DNA of 64,000 nt, from the NCBI GenBank assembly GCA_043228905.1, contig JBHGNT010000018.1, forward strand, positions 186,001 through 250,000, read 5' to 3'. Numbering within the stretch: position 1 is the first letter of the stretch; the number at the start of each line of letters is the position of its first letter. The notes under the pieces are model-generated. The model saw nothing but the letters and a program-made list of their open reading frames with translations. It was not told the origin of the DNA and made no database searches. This document shows, in pieces, positions 50,198-61,619 of this stretch. A program made the translations under genes and the position numbers. The DNA is from Azolla caroliniana (Eukaryota > Polypodiophyta).

Positions 50198-51361
50198 ATG
50201 GCTGCCATTAACTCAGAAGAATATCTCACCCTTGTTGCAGAAATGGAGAACCTTAAATCCAAGTTCGCATCTCTTGAAGTAGAGAATCAACGTCTACTTG
50301 GGGATCTACAAAAGGTTACTATAGAGAAGCAACAACAACAAGAGGAGTTCACGCGACGAGTGCAACAGTTAGAGTCGACAATCGTCGTGTTACAACAACA
50401 AAGGGTTGAAGGTCATGGACTTATCAAGGAGCCCAAAATTAGCCTCCCAGCTAAATTTGATGGGTCGAGGGCGCATTTCCGAGGTTTTTTGAATCAAGTA
50501 CGGTTGGTGATTCAAATGCATCCCGCACGTTATCCAACATATGCATCACGAGTCGGGCTAGTGGGCACTTTATTGATTGGCATAGCGTTGCCGTGGTTTG
50601 CTCCATTGCTAGAGACCAATTCTCCTCTACTGAATAATTTCGAGGAATTTATCAAGGAATTTAAGGCTTGTTTCGGAGATACTGATGGGGCGAGAATAGC
50701 TATCAACAAGATTCGTACACTTCGTCAAGGTGATCAACCAGCTTCAACATATGCTGCCAATTTCCGTCTCATCGCAAGCGATATTCCTTGGGATGAACAA
50801 GCCCTAATGGAGCAATTCCGTTCAGGCCTTCGTAGTGATGTCAAAGACTTACTTCTTACCTTCCCCGAGGATCCAAGGTCACTTACAGAAGCTATTAGTC
50901 GAGCAATACGGTGTGATAATCGCCTTTTTGAGCGTCGATGTGAGCGACAACAACAAATAACAAGATCTAGATTCACACCAACTTATGCATCAGTAACGGC
51001 GCAATCATCCCCAAGGCAAATGTATAGCTCTGCTCCAACTCCAAGGCAAACACGTAGTCCAGTCCCAATGGATAGTCCTACACCCATGGAGATCGATATG
51101 ACTCAACGACGAGGACCGTTGTCAGACGAAGAGAAGCAACGTCATCGAGCAAACCATCTGTGCTTATATTGTGGAGGTCCAGGACATATAGCCATTCATT
51201 GCTCCCGTAGGCCGAGACGTCAGGTAAATCAAATTCACTATGACAATAAAAATGAGTCCAACATTTTAGAAGTAGTTAGTGAATCTAATATTATGAATAA
51301 TCCACCCTTGTCCAATAAATTTGAAGTCCTAAGCCAATTAGAAGAGGATTCAAACGAATAA
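50198..51361 (+). CDS. Chromovirus gag polyprotein
   Basis: An intact frame of 387 residues from an ATG 79 bases after the LTR. It opens with a coiled-coil-like segment rich in Glu and Gln, then the retrotransposon capsid domain (FDGSRAHFRGFLNQV..., FGDTDGARIAINKIRTLRQG) and a single CCHC zinc knuckle CLYCGGPGHIAIHC near residues 325-338. Gag forms the particle that packages element RNA. Its end overlaps the start of the pol frame by 37 bases; pol lies in the -1 frame. Confidence 0.9.
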   Translation: MAAINSEEYLTLVAEMENLKSKFASLEVENQRLLGDLQKVTIEKQQQQEEFTRRVQQLESTIVVLQQQRVEGHGLIKEPKISLPAKFDGSRAHFRGFLNQVRLVIQMHPARYPTYASRVGLVGTLLIGIALPWFAPLLETNSPLLNNFEEFIKEFKACFGDTDGARIAINKIRTLRQGDQPASTYAANFRLIASDIPWDEQALMEQFRSGLRSDVKDLLLTFPEDPRSLTEAISRAIRCDNRLFERRCERQQQITRSRFTPTYASVTAQSSPRQMYSSAPTPRQTRSPVPMDSPTPMEIDMTQRRGPLSDEEKQRHRANHLCLYCGGPGHIAIHCSRRPRRQVNQIHYDNKNESNILEVVSESNIMNNPPLSNKFEVLSQLEEDSNE

Positions 51362-54300
51362 GTCCGGCCAAAATAGGAGCCATTTGGTTGGACAACCCTA
51401 GATATGTACAACCTAGTGTGGGTTCCATTTCTTCCAAGCATGTTAGTAGAGTCTTCTCAGCCCTAGTACAAGTTAGGACACCCAGTTGTCAACTTCAAGT
51501 CCAAGCCCTCTTAGATACTGGAGCCAATTCTTGTTTCATGGATAGAGATTTTGCCCAAAAACACCAAATATCCTTGCATACACTTCCTTGTCTAGTTTCC
51601 GTAGTAGTGATTGATGGACGCCCCATAGCTTCCGGGAAGATATTTGAAGAGTCTGAGCCAATACACATACTCTTGGGTGATTTAGGATGTGTAGTTTCCT
51701 TTAACATAATCCGTAGTCCTGAGCATCCAATTGTCCTCGGTTTGGCATGGTTCGAGCTACATAACCCTAGAATCGATTGGAGGAAGCGAGAAATTAGGTG
51801 CCCTTTAGCAGAAAATATCATTCTCAAGGATCGAACTCGGGATTATCCTCCCAAAGTATATAGTTCTACCGATGCACCATATCCTTCTCATCAAATTTCA
51901 GCCATCACATTGCATCAATTGCACCAAGTGGGAGGCAAGGAGGACCTTTTCTTATTTGCAGTATCAGTGACACCTTCTAGTGTCACTCAAGGGAATTCAG
52001 ACATCCAAATTCCCAAAAAATATCAAGACTATGCTGATGTTTTCGACAAAGTCAAAGCTAGTGTTCTTCCAAAGCATCGGCCGTACGACTGTCCTATTGA
52101 TCTCCAACCAGGAAAAGAGCCTCCGTGGGGTCCGATTTACAATTTATCACCCACTGAGCTTGAGGTTCTTTGAGAATACATCGAGGAAAATCTTGCACAT
52201 GGGTTTATTCGACATTCAAAGTCTCCAGCTGGTGCTCCTATCTTTTTTGTGAAGAAAAAGGACGGCTCCCTTCGTTTGGTCGTGGATTATCGAGGCTTAA
52301 ATAAAGTCACCATAAGGAATAGGTATGCTTTACCTTTAATCTCCAATCTCTTAGAACGCATTGGTGGGGCAAAGCATTTTACCAAAATTGATCTAAGGGG
52401 TGCATATAATCTTGTTCGAATTCGGCCGGGAGATGAGTGGAAAACATCGTTTCGTACTCGGTATGGTCATTTCGAGTATACAGTCATGCCTTTCGGGCTC
52501 ACAAATGCACCTGCCGTATTCCAACATATGGAAAATGACATCTTCCGGGATTTCTTGGATATTTTTCTAATCATCTACCTAGATGATCTATTGATTTACT
52601 CTAAAACATAGGGGGAGCATGATATACATGTGCGGCAAGTACTTGAACGCCTAAGGAAGTATGGTCTTTACGCCAAACTTGAGAAATGCAGTTTTGATTG
52701 CAAACAAGTTGAATTTTTGGGATACACTATTTCATCCCAGGGTGTTTTCATGGACCCGGCAAAAGTCCAAACAATATTGGAATGGAAACCCCCATGCTCA
52801 GTTCGGGATGTCCAGTGTTTCCTCGGATTTGCGAACTTCTATCGCAAATTCATACATAATTATTCAAGCATTGTGTTGCCCCTTACTCAACTCACCAAGA
52901 AAAATCAAGCATTTTTTTGGAGTATCGAAGCGGACAAGGCTTTTACGCAGCTGAAAGAGGCATTCACATCAGCACCCATCCTAGCACATATTGATCCTGA
53001 AAAGCCATTTACTATTGAGGCGAATGCATCAGACTTTGCATTGGGGAGTATCCTATCGCAACCAGGCGAGGACGGGCAGATACATCCAGTCGCGTTTCAC
53101 TCGAGAAAGTTTACTGTTTCGGAGATAAACTATGAGGTGCATGACAAGGAGTTACTAGCTGTGGTCGACTCATTCGAGCAATGGCGTCATTTTCTAGAAG
53201 GATCACCTCATCAGATTATCATTTATAGTGATCACAAAAATCTCACATATTTTCAAACAGCTCGAGTATTAAATAGGCGACAAGCTCGGTGGGCCCAATT
53301 TCTAACGCGTTTCGATTTCAAGATCATTTTTCGCCCTGGAAAACAACAAGGGAAAGCAGATGCTCTGTCTCGGCGTTCGTATCTAGCCCTTCGACCTGGA
53401 GATCCGGCCTTTGACAATCAAAAGCAAACTCTCCTCGGGCCATCAAAGCTACAGGTAACAACAATTTATGCCACACCACTTGATTCTACCCTTCTTGACA
53501 CTATTCGGCAACTACTTCATTCGGATGATTTTGCTAAGGATGTCTTAGCCCACTGTGGTTCAAGTCGTCCATCTTGCTCCACATTGCCAGGGTCATCTCA
53601 ACATTATCAGGACTTCAAGTGGCAAGATGGTTTACTCTTCTACAAGAATCTCCTTTACGTCCCCGACGGATCACCCCGACTTCAAGTGTTGGAACATTGT
53701 CATGATGCCCCCATGGCTGGACATTTTGGTATTTCCAAGACCATTGAGCTGGTGAAACGTTCATTTTGGTGGCCTCACTTGCAAAAATTTGTCGAAGATT
53801 ATGTTCGCACTTGTGACACCTGTTGTCGCGCCAAAATACCCCGGCATCACCCTTATGGCTTACTACAACCATTACCCCCTCCCAACAAGCCATGGCAGTC
53901 TATTTCTATGGATTTCATTACGGATCTGCCACCTTCCAAAGGCTTTGATACTATTTTAACAGTAGTGGATCGGTTCACCAAGATGGCACATTTTGTACCA
54001 TGTGTAAAGACCATCAATAGTGAAGAAACTGCAGATCTCATTATGCGTGAAGTGTTTCGCCATCATGGTCTCCCGAATGATATTATTAGCGATCGAGGTC
54101 CTCAATTTATCTCACACTTTTGGAAGCACCTATGGGCAGGCCTCAAAATCTCTTGCAAACTCTCTTCGGCTTATCATCCACAAACTAACGGACAAACAGA
54201 GCGCACAAATCAAACGCTCGAGCAATATCTTCGATGTTTCATTAGTTATCAACAAGATGATTGGAGTAAAATTTTACATCTTGCCGAGTTTGCATACAAC

Positions 54301-55017
54301 AACACGGTCCACTCTTCTACCAAAGTTACACCTTTCTTTGCCTACACCGGCAACCACCATCGATGGTGTATACTGGATCTTCCCGAGGTGTCACGAAACC
54401 CTAGTGCGGCGCATCACCTCCACCGACTACAACAAATCCAGTTCGAGTTATCGTCACATCTTCAGAAAGCGCAAGCACACCATAAGACCAATGCCGATCG
54501 ACATCGTCTTAAGTCTCCGTTTAAGGTTGGTGACCGTGTATGGTTGCTTCGTCGTCACATCAAGACTACCCGACCGTGTGCTAAGCTTGACTATCAACGC
54601 TTAGGTCCTTTTGTCATCACGGCGAAGATTAATGATGCAACATTTCGTCTTAACCTTCCTGCACATATGCGGCTTCACCCTGTCTTTCATAGCTCTCTTT
54701 TGGAACCTTGCCACACCTCTTTAATTCCTAATCGTGTCGTGCCACCACCGCCTTCTATACAACTTGTGGACGGCCCCGAATACGAGGTAGCTGCTATTCT
54801 CGATTCTAAGATTGTGCGCAATAAGCTTTATTATCTAGTTGATTGGCTTGGTTATCCTCCGAGTGATCGCACTTGGGAACCCATCGATAACGTTTGTAAT
54901 GCTGAAGCTCTGGTCAACGACTTCCATCGTCACTATCCAAACAAGCCCGGCCCAACAATGTTAACGCCGACTTCCACTCGGCGTTCTCGAAGGAGGGATA
55001 GTGTCATGAACACATGA
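51325..55017 (+). pseudogene. Chromovirus pol polyprotein with two in-frame stops
   Basis: A single frame carries, in order, aspartic protease (LLDTGANSCF, about 51508), reverse transcriptase ([17 protein letters not shown] at 52252; YLDDLLIYS at 52576-52602), RNase H (FTIEANASD; NYEVHDKELLAVV), an integrase zinc finger (H..GHFG...C..C), the DDE core (SMDFITDLP; SDRGPQF; YHPQTNGQTER) and a C-terminal chromodomain (YLVDWLGYPPSDRTWEP at about 54830-54880). TGA at 52171-52173 and TAG at 52609-52611 break it. The final codons run into the 3' LTR. The chromodomain assigns it to the chromovirus clade, whose members often target heterochromatin. The stops make this copy non-autonomous. Confidence 0.9.
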
Positions 55018-55410
55018 CCATTATGGCGTCACCCGGACTTGAACCTCGAACCTTGTAATTCATACTTGAAAACCTCAACCATTAAGATAGCTTATTGTTA
55101 TATGAAACAATAAAAGCTACTTCTTGTATTACATTGATTATTGTAAAAACTCTAGATTATTCTAGAATGTTCTAGAATGTCCTAGAGCATTCTAGGTCTA
55201 GAACATTCTAGAACATTCTAGAAATCTCTAAGCTATTCTATAGGAACCTATAAATAAGCGCATACATGTATTCTCAAATCAATTCGAATCAACACCAGTC
55301 TTTAGCTCTCATTACATATCTTGTATCCATTCTCTTTCTTTCTCTATCTTATACATCCATTCTTCTCTATCCTTCTTCCATCACTCTATCTTTTATCCTT
55401 GGTTCTGATA
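55002..55410 (+). repeat. Chromovirus 3' LTR
   Basis: Matches the 5' LTR throughout by eye, including the heat-shock array (55160-55223) and TATA box (55248-55256). Directly followed by the duplicated target GATAA. Confidence 0.9.
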
Positions 55411-55955
55411 GATAAGCGTCGATGTGGACGATGATGAGATGGTCCAAATATGCCTCGGCGTCCTTGCACCACGGTGTTGTGAAGATTTTCGGCAATGGTG
55501 TGAAAATCACATAAAACGTACAAAATCGAGTATGAATCACATAAAACAATAATAGTGAAGATAACATTTTAAATAAGTTTAATATCTAAGTACAAAATGA
55601 TGGAGGCCTTCAAGAGCTTTCGAATGCACTTTATTACACGAGAAACAGACAACTAGATGTCAAGATATGAGGGTATAAAGTTTGTGAAAGGAAAAGAGAA
55701 AACTGTGAGATATCCCACATAGGCACGACAAATACGGCTCTCATCATATATAAGGTAGAGCAAAAGCTCTCTCTCAATCTAAAATCAATCATTCTATCTT
55801 ATCTCAATCTCTCTCTCTTTCAATCTATCTTAAATCCTTTCTCGCTAAAGCTAGTGCCAACTTCGAATCCTTCCAGTCCAGAACCCCGGTGGTTCCGCCT
55901 CGCGATCCACGCCTAGTGACGGATCTTCACGACATAATTAACTGGTGAACTCGAC

Positions 55956-57074
55956 GTGAAAGAGGCGGTAGGAAGGATCAAGTCGAGTATCGACCGATAC
56001 TTGGAGATGGCATCCTCAAGCAATCAAGCGGGAGAGCTCGAAAGGATGATGCTAATCGTTGAGCAAATGATGAGATCTCGGGATAACGACGCGAGCGTGG
56101 AGAAGGCTGTCGATTGTGTCGTAGAGCTCGAGGGCCAATTCGATGGAAGGAACATTACGAAGTTCCTTGATGCATATAGAAGGGAGATGAATCAGAGGGA
56201 CGTGTCCGAAGCACGTCAAATCGCAAGCTTCAAGAGAGTTGTCGCCAACAACGTTCAAAGACGCGTCATCGAACTTCAAGAAGGTAAGACAACATGGTCC
56301 GAGTTCGAGAAAATGATATTAGCGGAGTTCGCGACTGAAGACTCAACAAGGATGACTCGACATGCCCTGATGTAGTGGATAGAGAAGAAGAATAAGAAGA
56401 TGAGGGCCTCGAGGGTGTACGACGAATTCGACCAGATGTTTGGCCGTCTCCCCAATACGGATCAAGTGCTACTTGAAGAGGACAAGACTTTATACTTCTT
56501 AAAAAATTTGGACATGAAGGATAGAAGAGAGTTGGGGACTCTCCTCGAAGATGATACCCAAGTGAACGGGCTTGTGGCGGACTGGGTTGCGGTGAAGCAA
56601 GCATGCAACAAGATCGATAGACGTCATTGATGGCTTGATGGTATTGACTTGGTAAGGCCGATCATAGAGAAAGCAAAACCATCCAAAGAAGTAGAGACGC
56701 CTAAACAACGCATGCAACATGAAAAGAAGATTGATGATGAGTTGAGGACGATGACGACCATTTCAAAGGAGAACAAATGTTTCAGAACATGCGTCGTGTT
56801 CGAAACAAAGAATGATGAAAGGGCAAGCCTAATTGAAGCCTGCATTAAAGGAGATAAAGAGTGCGAGATCGACATGATAGAGGATCTAGCCACTAAAATC
56901 GAGGAGGTGGCTATGAGCAAGACAACAGGAGTCGACAATGTACTAGAGACTTGGGCAATTGCGTCCGCTAACCAACGTTGTCGTGAAGAATTTCGGCCAG
57001 AGGCGGAAACCGGGAAATATTGGCTACATCGGCGGGGTGCAACATGTGCACTCAGCCTTGTACATTTAGTGTGA
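55956..57074 (+). pseudogene. Gag-like protein of the non-autonomous element
   Basis: The frame reads VEKAVDCVVELEGQFDGR, FLDAYRREMNQRDVSEA, KMILAEFATEDSTRMTR, then TAG (56373-56375), WIEKKNKKM, VYDEFDQMFGRLP, LYFLKNLDMKDRRELG and WVAVKQACNKIDRRH, and TGA (56628-56630). It has the retrotransposon-gag capsid layout and resembles the inverted gag at 60026-61129. A charged Lys/Glu-rich segment follows in the same frame until the solo LTR at 56979. Confidence 0.75.
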
Positions 57075-57593
57075 ATAACGAGGGCGCCTTTATGGCGCCA
57101 AAGGGTAATCAAGTCGGGACAAGAATCCCATGTAATAAGGGATTTATCCCACGATGCTACGAATCCCTCTCCTTGTTCTATAAAAGGAAGGGAGTGCCCT
57201 TGGTGAAGGGGTTGCCCATTTTGGTAGTAGGGTATACCGTTAGAGGAAGAAACGTTCTCTCTTCCTCTTTCTTTTTCCTTGGTTTTAGGGTTTCTTTTTT
57301 TTCCTCTGCTTCTTCCTCTTCATCGTTGTGTGTATCGAGCCGGGACATCTAACGTTTCCGTTGTCTGCCCGTCCTCTGTGCAAGACCCCGCTCGGCGGCT
57401 TGGCAGTAGACGACTGTTGCAACCTGAGCTACTTAGGTCGGGCTTGATGCCAGTATTGTATCTTGTTCTTGTAATATATGTGTGGAGGGTTCTGTGTATC
57501 AGTGTCTATGTGGGTGTTTTGGCGTCCTCTTACCTCCGTTTCTGTACATAAGGGCATGAGTTGGGTCGGCGTCGTGTGTGTGTGAATCAGCAT

Positions 57594-57633
<40 letters not shown>

Positions 57634-57742
57634 CGGTTGCTTCTGGAACGCGTCCGGAATCGTCTTCTCGGTTTCCCTTCTTCCTTCGTCCGAGACCCTC
57701 GTGGTCCCTCCCTTCTACACGCACGCGCGTAATAACGCGACA
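56979..57742 (+). mobile_element. Solo LTR inserted in the acidic repeat region
   Basis: Starts TGTCGTGAAGAATTTC and ends TAACGCGACA, with TATA CTATAAAAGG at 57179-57188 and a CT microsatellite at 57599-57629. ACGT (or AACGT, one-base ambiguity) flanks it on both sides. Removing it restores the surrounding repeat unit (CCAACGT joined to GAGAC). Its sequence is related to the LTR at 61167-61579. Confidence 0.78.
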
Positions 57743-58590
57743 ACGTGAGACAGGAGGTGGCGGCGAAGAACCAGAGGTCGAAGCTAAAGAGAGAAGGATA
57801 ATCAAAGCTTGTTCGATCAAGAGAGTCAATGGGTGCGAGGCCCATGAGATTGAAGAGATAGCCACGAAAAACGACATCAAGTAGGAGAGGGCTATGAACG
57901 AGTCAATGGCGATTGGTCATGTTGAGACTTTCCCACTGCTAACTCCAGAGACTTCGGCGGTTGCGATCGAAAGGCAACGTGAGACTGAAGAGACGGAAGA
58001 TGGAGGAGAGACAACAAAGGTCAAAGCCGATGTATATGATGAAGAGATAGCTGAGAAGGAGGCTATGGACGAAACGACGGAGGAAGGTAATACTAAGGAA
58101 TCCGGCCCACTAATTCTAGAGACTTCGGCGGTTGTGTCCGAGAACCAACGTGACACCGGAGAGACGGATGGTGGCAAAAAGGAAGAGAAGGACAAAGATA
58201 GTACAGATAATGACGACGGCCAAATTTCCTCCACACTCTTTCCCAAGACTTGGGCAATTGCATCCGAGAACCGATGTAAGACCCAAGAGACGGGAGGTGA
58301 TGGCGAAGAACTGAAGGCCGAAACTAATACTTGCGGCAAAAGACGGAAGCTAGCGGCGAGGAAGCAAAGGTCAATGTTGATTCGCGCAACGACGACAAGG
58401 AAGCAAAGATCAATGTTGATTCAAGAAACATTAAGATGGAAATGGCTAAGTGTGGCACGAAAAAGGCAAATGACGGAAATGTATGGGTCCCTCCACACTC
58501 TTTCTAGAGACTTGGGCATTAACTGATGTAAGACCCAAGAGAATGATAGTGACGGGGAAGAAGTAAGGGTTAAAGCTGATGCGTGCAACG
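57743..58590 (+). repeat. Coding minisatellite: acidic repeat region of the gag-only element
   Basis: Units of roughly 100-150 bp start near 56945, 57950, 58120, 58240 and 58500 with variants of TCTAGAGACTTGGGCAATTGC, followed by CCGAGAACCAACGTGA and GAGACGG. An open frame (57894-58526) encodes a Glu/Asp/Lys/Thr-rich protein with repeated ETSAV(A/V) and ENQRDTGET motifs. The units vary in length. Confidence 0.65.
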
Positions 58591-58970
58591 AAGAAGTTGC
58601 GCAAAATATGGCAAGGGATGGTGATGGCCAAGCGAGCCATGAGGATTTGACAAATGTGATCAAGACATCTATCAAAGACACTATTGTGAATGAGTCCAAG
58701 TGCCTTGAGCAAGGAGACAATCGAGACAAAGGCGGAACATTTATGAGACTTAAACGATTATCCTCAGGAAGGGAGCAAGGGGCCATGATAACAAGTCATG
58801 GTAAAGCAAAGAAAAGACGAATGATATGGTGGATTGGCTGGCAACCATGATTCGAGTGCAAAGGAAAGGACATGCTCGACGTGGAGGAGTCATGCTGATC
58901 ACCATTGCCAAAATCTCACTTTCTCTTTTCTTGGCACGTACCGGAGGACGTGCGGTTTGGTGGGGGTGGA

Positions 58971-60025
58971 TGTCGTGAAGATTTTCGGCAATGGTGTGAA
59001 AATCACATAAAACGTACAAAATCAAGTGTCAATCATATTAAACAATAATAGTGAATATACTAATTCTAAGTAAGTTTAATACCTTAGTATAAAAGACAAA
59101 GATCTTGAAGAGGTGCACTTTATTACATAAGAAACAAACATCTAAGTGTCAACTTATGTGGGTAAGAAGTTGCGAAATAAAAAGAGAAAATTATGAGATA
59201 TCCCACATATATAAGGTAGAGCAAAAGTTATTATCTTTGTGTTTATGTGTGGAGCATAGAGAGTTCAAGATAACTTGAACTAAGAGTGGAGGTGACCTAG
59301 TCACTCGTAAAGGTTTTGGCCAACCAAAACGGAACTGGACAATAATCGGTGATCGGCATGTGCCGACAGCAGTGGAGCCGGTGATCTGGCGGTACTGGCA
59401 TCCGACGGGCCGGCAAGGTGACGACATCTGGCGACTAGATAAATAAATATATAAATATATATACATATACAAAGAGGGCAAGTAAGGATTCAAACCTTGC
59501 ACCTCCAAGTTAGGAGTCAATTGGCTTACCACTAAGCCAAGATATTTAGTTAAAATTATGTTTCTATCATTGTACTTTTACATATAAATTCTCATACATG
59601 AGAGCAAAAATGAGTGACATGGTTATCATGCACCACATGTAATACATGAGCGCCAAATGGCAAACATGCATTTTATGCATGTCTTGAACCCTCAAATGCA
59701 TGAGGGCATCTATAAAAGAGGGAATGGAAAAGATCAATTGGGGTTTTTTTTTTCTTGGAGAAAAGAAAGCTTTGTACTTTAAATCAAAATTAATATTAAG
59801 AAGAAAATTCGTTATCCATCTTGTTCTTCAAATCTAAAGTCAAGAGTATCAATCTTAATCTCTCTCAATCTAAAATCAATTGTTCTATCTTATCTCAATC
59901 TCTCTCTCTTTCAATCTATCTTAAATCCTTTCTCGCTAAAGCTAGCGCCAACTTCGAATCCTTCCGGTCCAGAACCCCGGCGGTTCTGCCTCGTGATCTA
60001 CGCCTAGTGACGGATCTTCATGACA
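58971..60025 (+). repeat. 3' LTR of the gag-only element, with insert
   Basis: Matches the 5' LTR from its start to GAGCAAAAG (59227) and again from CTCTCTCAATC (59860) to the end. The interruption is 59228-59859. Confidence 0.8.
59228..59859. mobile_element. 632-bp insert inside an LTR, with tRNA-like and TATA-box sequences
   Basis: Absent from the partner LTR. On the minus strand, 59545-59470 reads CTTGGCTTAGTGGTAAGCC, then a CTCC...GGAG hairpin and GGTTTGAATCC, a tRNA-like layout. On the plus strand a TATA-like CTATAAAAGAGGG lies at 59711-59723, followed by a T-run. No target duplication could be recognised, and no coding region. It may be a solo LTR or a non-autonomous element. Confidence 0.6.
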
Positions 60026-61129
60026 GCGGGCACTCGGGCCCGACTGCCATCGTCTCGGGAGCAAGTCTAGGAAGACGCGTAGAATCACCTATCCTATTTA
60101 TGCCCTTCTCCGTAGCCACCGGCTCCTCGTGGTCGGTGGTTGTCTCCTTACCGATCGCGCAAGCCCTGCCTGGGCTTGCTTCTCCAATGTCCGGAGTTCT
60201 GGGCTGACGTGCCCGAAACTGCCGGTCCCGACGTTCCGATTTTGTGATCGGTATCTCGGCCTTGTCCTTGGTCGTTCTATCTCTGCAAGCCCAGAGGGCA
60301 TTTTGTTTCGCACCCTCTCCTATGGTACCGTCGTATCGATCTTCTGCCATCTCGTGGGGCAGGTCCGCTTCCTCGGTGTCGGCTTGTGGCTTCGATCTTT
60401 CCTCTTCCTCGAGCATTCTCTCGAGAGCTGCATACGCCTCCGCAATCCTAGCCCCCATGACGAGCCTTGCCGACTCTCTTTCCCGTTCGACCTCTTCCTA
60501 TTGTGATGGAGCGTCGTCGCACGCCTTCCTCCTAGCCTTCTCTTCACGCTCGTCATCTAGCCGTTGGCATACCCTTCCGACCTTCGACCAGTCCTCCGTA
60601 AGGCCATTCGCTCTGTCTTCGTCTTCGAGCTCAATCCCAATGGCCTCCCGTTCCGCTCGGTCGATTGACCTAACGAACAACAGAAATTTGTCCGCCCCCA
60701 CCAAACCTTGCTCCCGCTCCGTTGGAACGCCTTCGTTTCGCACCGGTGGGTCTTCGACGATGCCACCCACTGGTCGAAGCCGCGTCATCTCCAGCTCTTC
60801 CGTTGTCCTCCATATGCCTGCAGGAGCACCTCTTCGAAGGCCTCCCACGAACTATGAGCTTCTCAGAGCTCCTTCACTTCCGCGTGCATGCGGACGGCGA
60901 TGACCCGACAAAAGAACCCCAGCCTCAACGCCTCGTCTACGCCTCGCTCCTCCATTTCCGTGTTGTAGGCTTCCAAGTAGAATGGGACTTTGTCCCCGTT
61001 GAAATGGCCGACTCTTTCGACCACTCGCTCAACAGCTTGTTGCGTTGTCTCCCTTCTTGTTGTTGCTCGTCCAAACTCCCTCACCGCTTCGACAAAAAGC
61101 TGCGTGAAGTCGTTTTCTTCCAACTCCAT
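60026..61129 (-). pseudogene. Gag-like protein of an inverted LTR element, truncated
   Basis: On the minus strand it reads MELEENDFTQLFVEAVREFG, VERVVERVGHFNGDKVPFYL, AYNTEMEERGVDEALRLGFF, then after a break KFLLFVRSIDRAEREA and LTEDWSKVGRVCQRLDDERE, and a charged C-terminal part to 60026. It has the same layout as the gag at 55956-57074 but is clearly diverged. Its 3' end stops exactly where the forward element's LTR ends. This segment is GC-rich compared with its neighbours. Confidence 0.72.
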
Positions 61130-61166
61130 TCTCCCTTGCCGCCCTTCGCGTTGGGTTCACCAAAGA

Positions 61167-61579
61167 TGTCGCGTTGATACGCGTGTGCGTGTAGAAGGGG
61201 CGGGACCACGGGGGTCTCAGACGAGGGAGAACGAGACGCTAAGAAAACCGACTCCGGGGACGTCCTGGAGGCAACCGAACACGACAGAGAGAGAGAGAGA
61301 CAAAGGAGAGAGAGAGCATGCGTAGGACGCCGACTCTTATGCACAGGGAACAAGGGCTATGTTCCCGACACCGCCACCCTCACGACTCAAAATGGGCAAC
61401 CCCTTCACAAGAGACCCCTCCCTTCCTTTTATAGCCCAAGGAGGGAGAGACGTTACAGTGTGGGATAAATTCTCCCCCTTATTCTATACACCATTTTACT
61501 ACTATACATGTGCACATGTTGCACATTGCCGACTTGCCCATTCCACCCCGGTTTCACACTGTAGCCGGAAATCTTCACA
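61167..61579 (-). repeat. 5' LTR of the inverted element
   Basis: On the minus strand it starts TGTGAAGATTTCCGG and ends CAACGCGACA, with TATA GCTATAAAAGGAAGG (plus-strand 61423-61437). TGGTGAACCC directly follows as a likely primer-binding site. It is related to the solo LTR at 56979-57742 (shared GCAACATGTGCAC, TATAAAAGGAAGGGAG, GTGAAGGGGTTGCCCATTTTG). Confidence 0.72.
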
Positions 61580-61619
61580 ATAACGCCGTTATGATGAAGG
61601 TACCGACAATACAGGAGCG

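Larger units (their letters stand above)
49713..55410 (+). mobile_element. Young Ty3/gypsy chromovirus
   Basis: A near-complete element inserted in the copia gag. LTRs of 407-409 bp (49713-50119/21 and 55002-55408/10) look identical by eye. The target duplication GATAA is at 49708-49712 and 55411-55415. The polypurine tract AAGGAGGGATAG precedes the 3' LTR. gag and pol are in different frames, and pol ends in a chromodomain. Two stops lie within pol. The exact LTR 3' end is ambiguous by two bases because TGGTTCTGA, which could be the primer-binding site, is present at both ends. Confidence 0.92.
55475..60025 (+). mobile_element. Gag-only gypsy-type LTR element
   Basis: 5' LTR 55475-55934 (TGTTGTGAAG...CACGACA) and 3' LTR 58971-60025 (TGTCGTGAAG...CATGACA), the latter enlarged by a 632-bp insert. 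A polypurine tract GGTGGGGGTGGA precedes the 3' LTR, and TGGTGAACTCG shortly after the 5' LTR is a likely primer-binding site. The interior encodes only a gag-like protein and an acidic repetitive region; no protease, RT or integrase was seen. LTR divergence is visible. It has no target duplication: copia gag lies on the left and an inverted element on the right. Confidence 0.8.

Noticed and set aside
54020-54604. 194-residue open frame in the chromovirus
   Set aside because: Out-of-frame shadow of the integrase domain.
60244-60903. 219-residue Ser-rich open frame on the plus strand
   Set aside because: It is the antisense of the inverted gag, in a GC-rich segment where open frames arise easily. 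Its composition is low-complexity, and the minus strand has recognisable gag homology.
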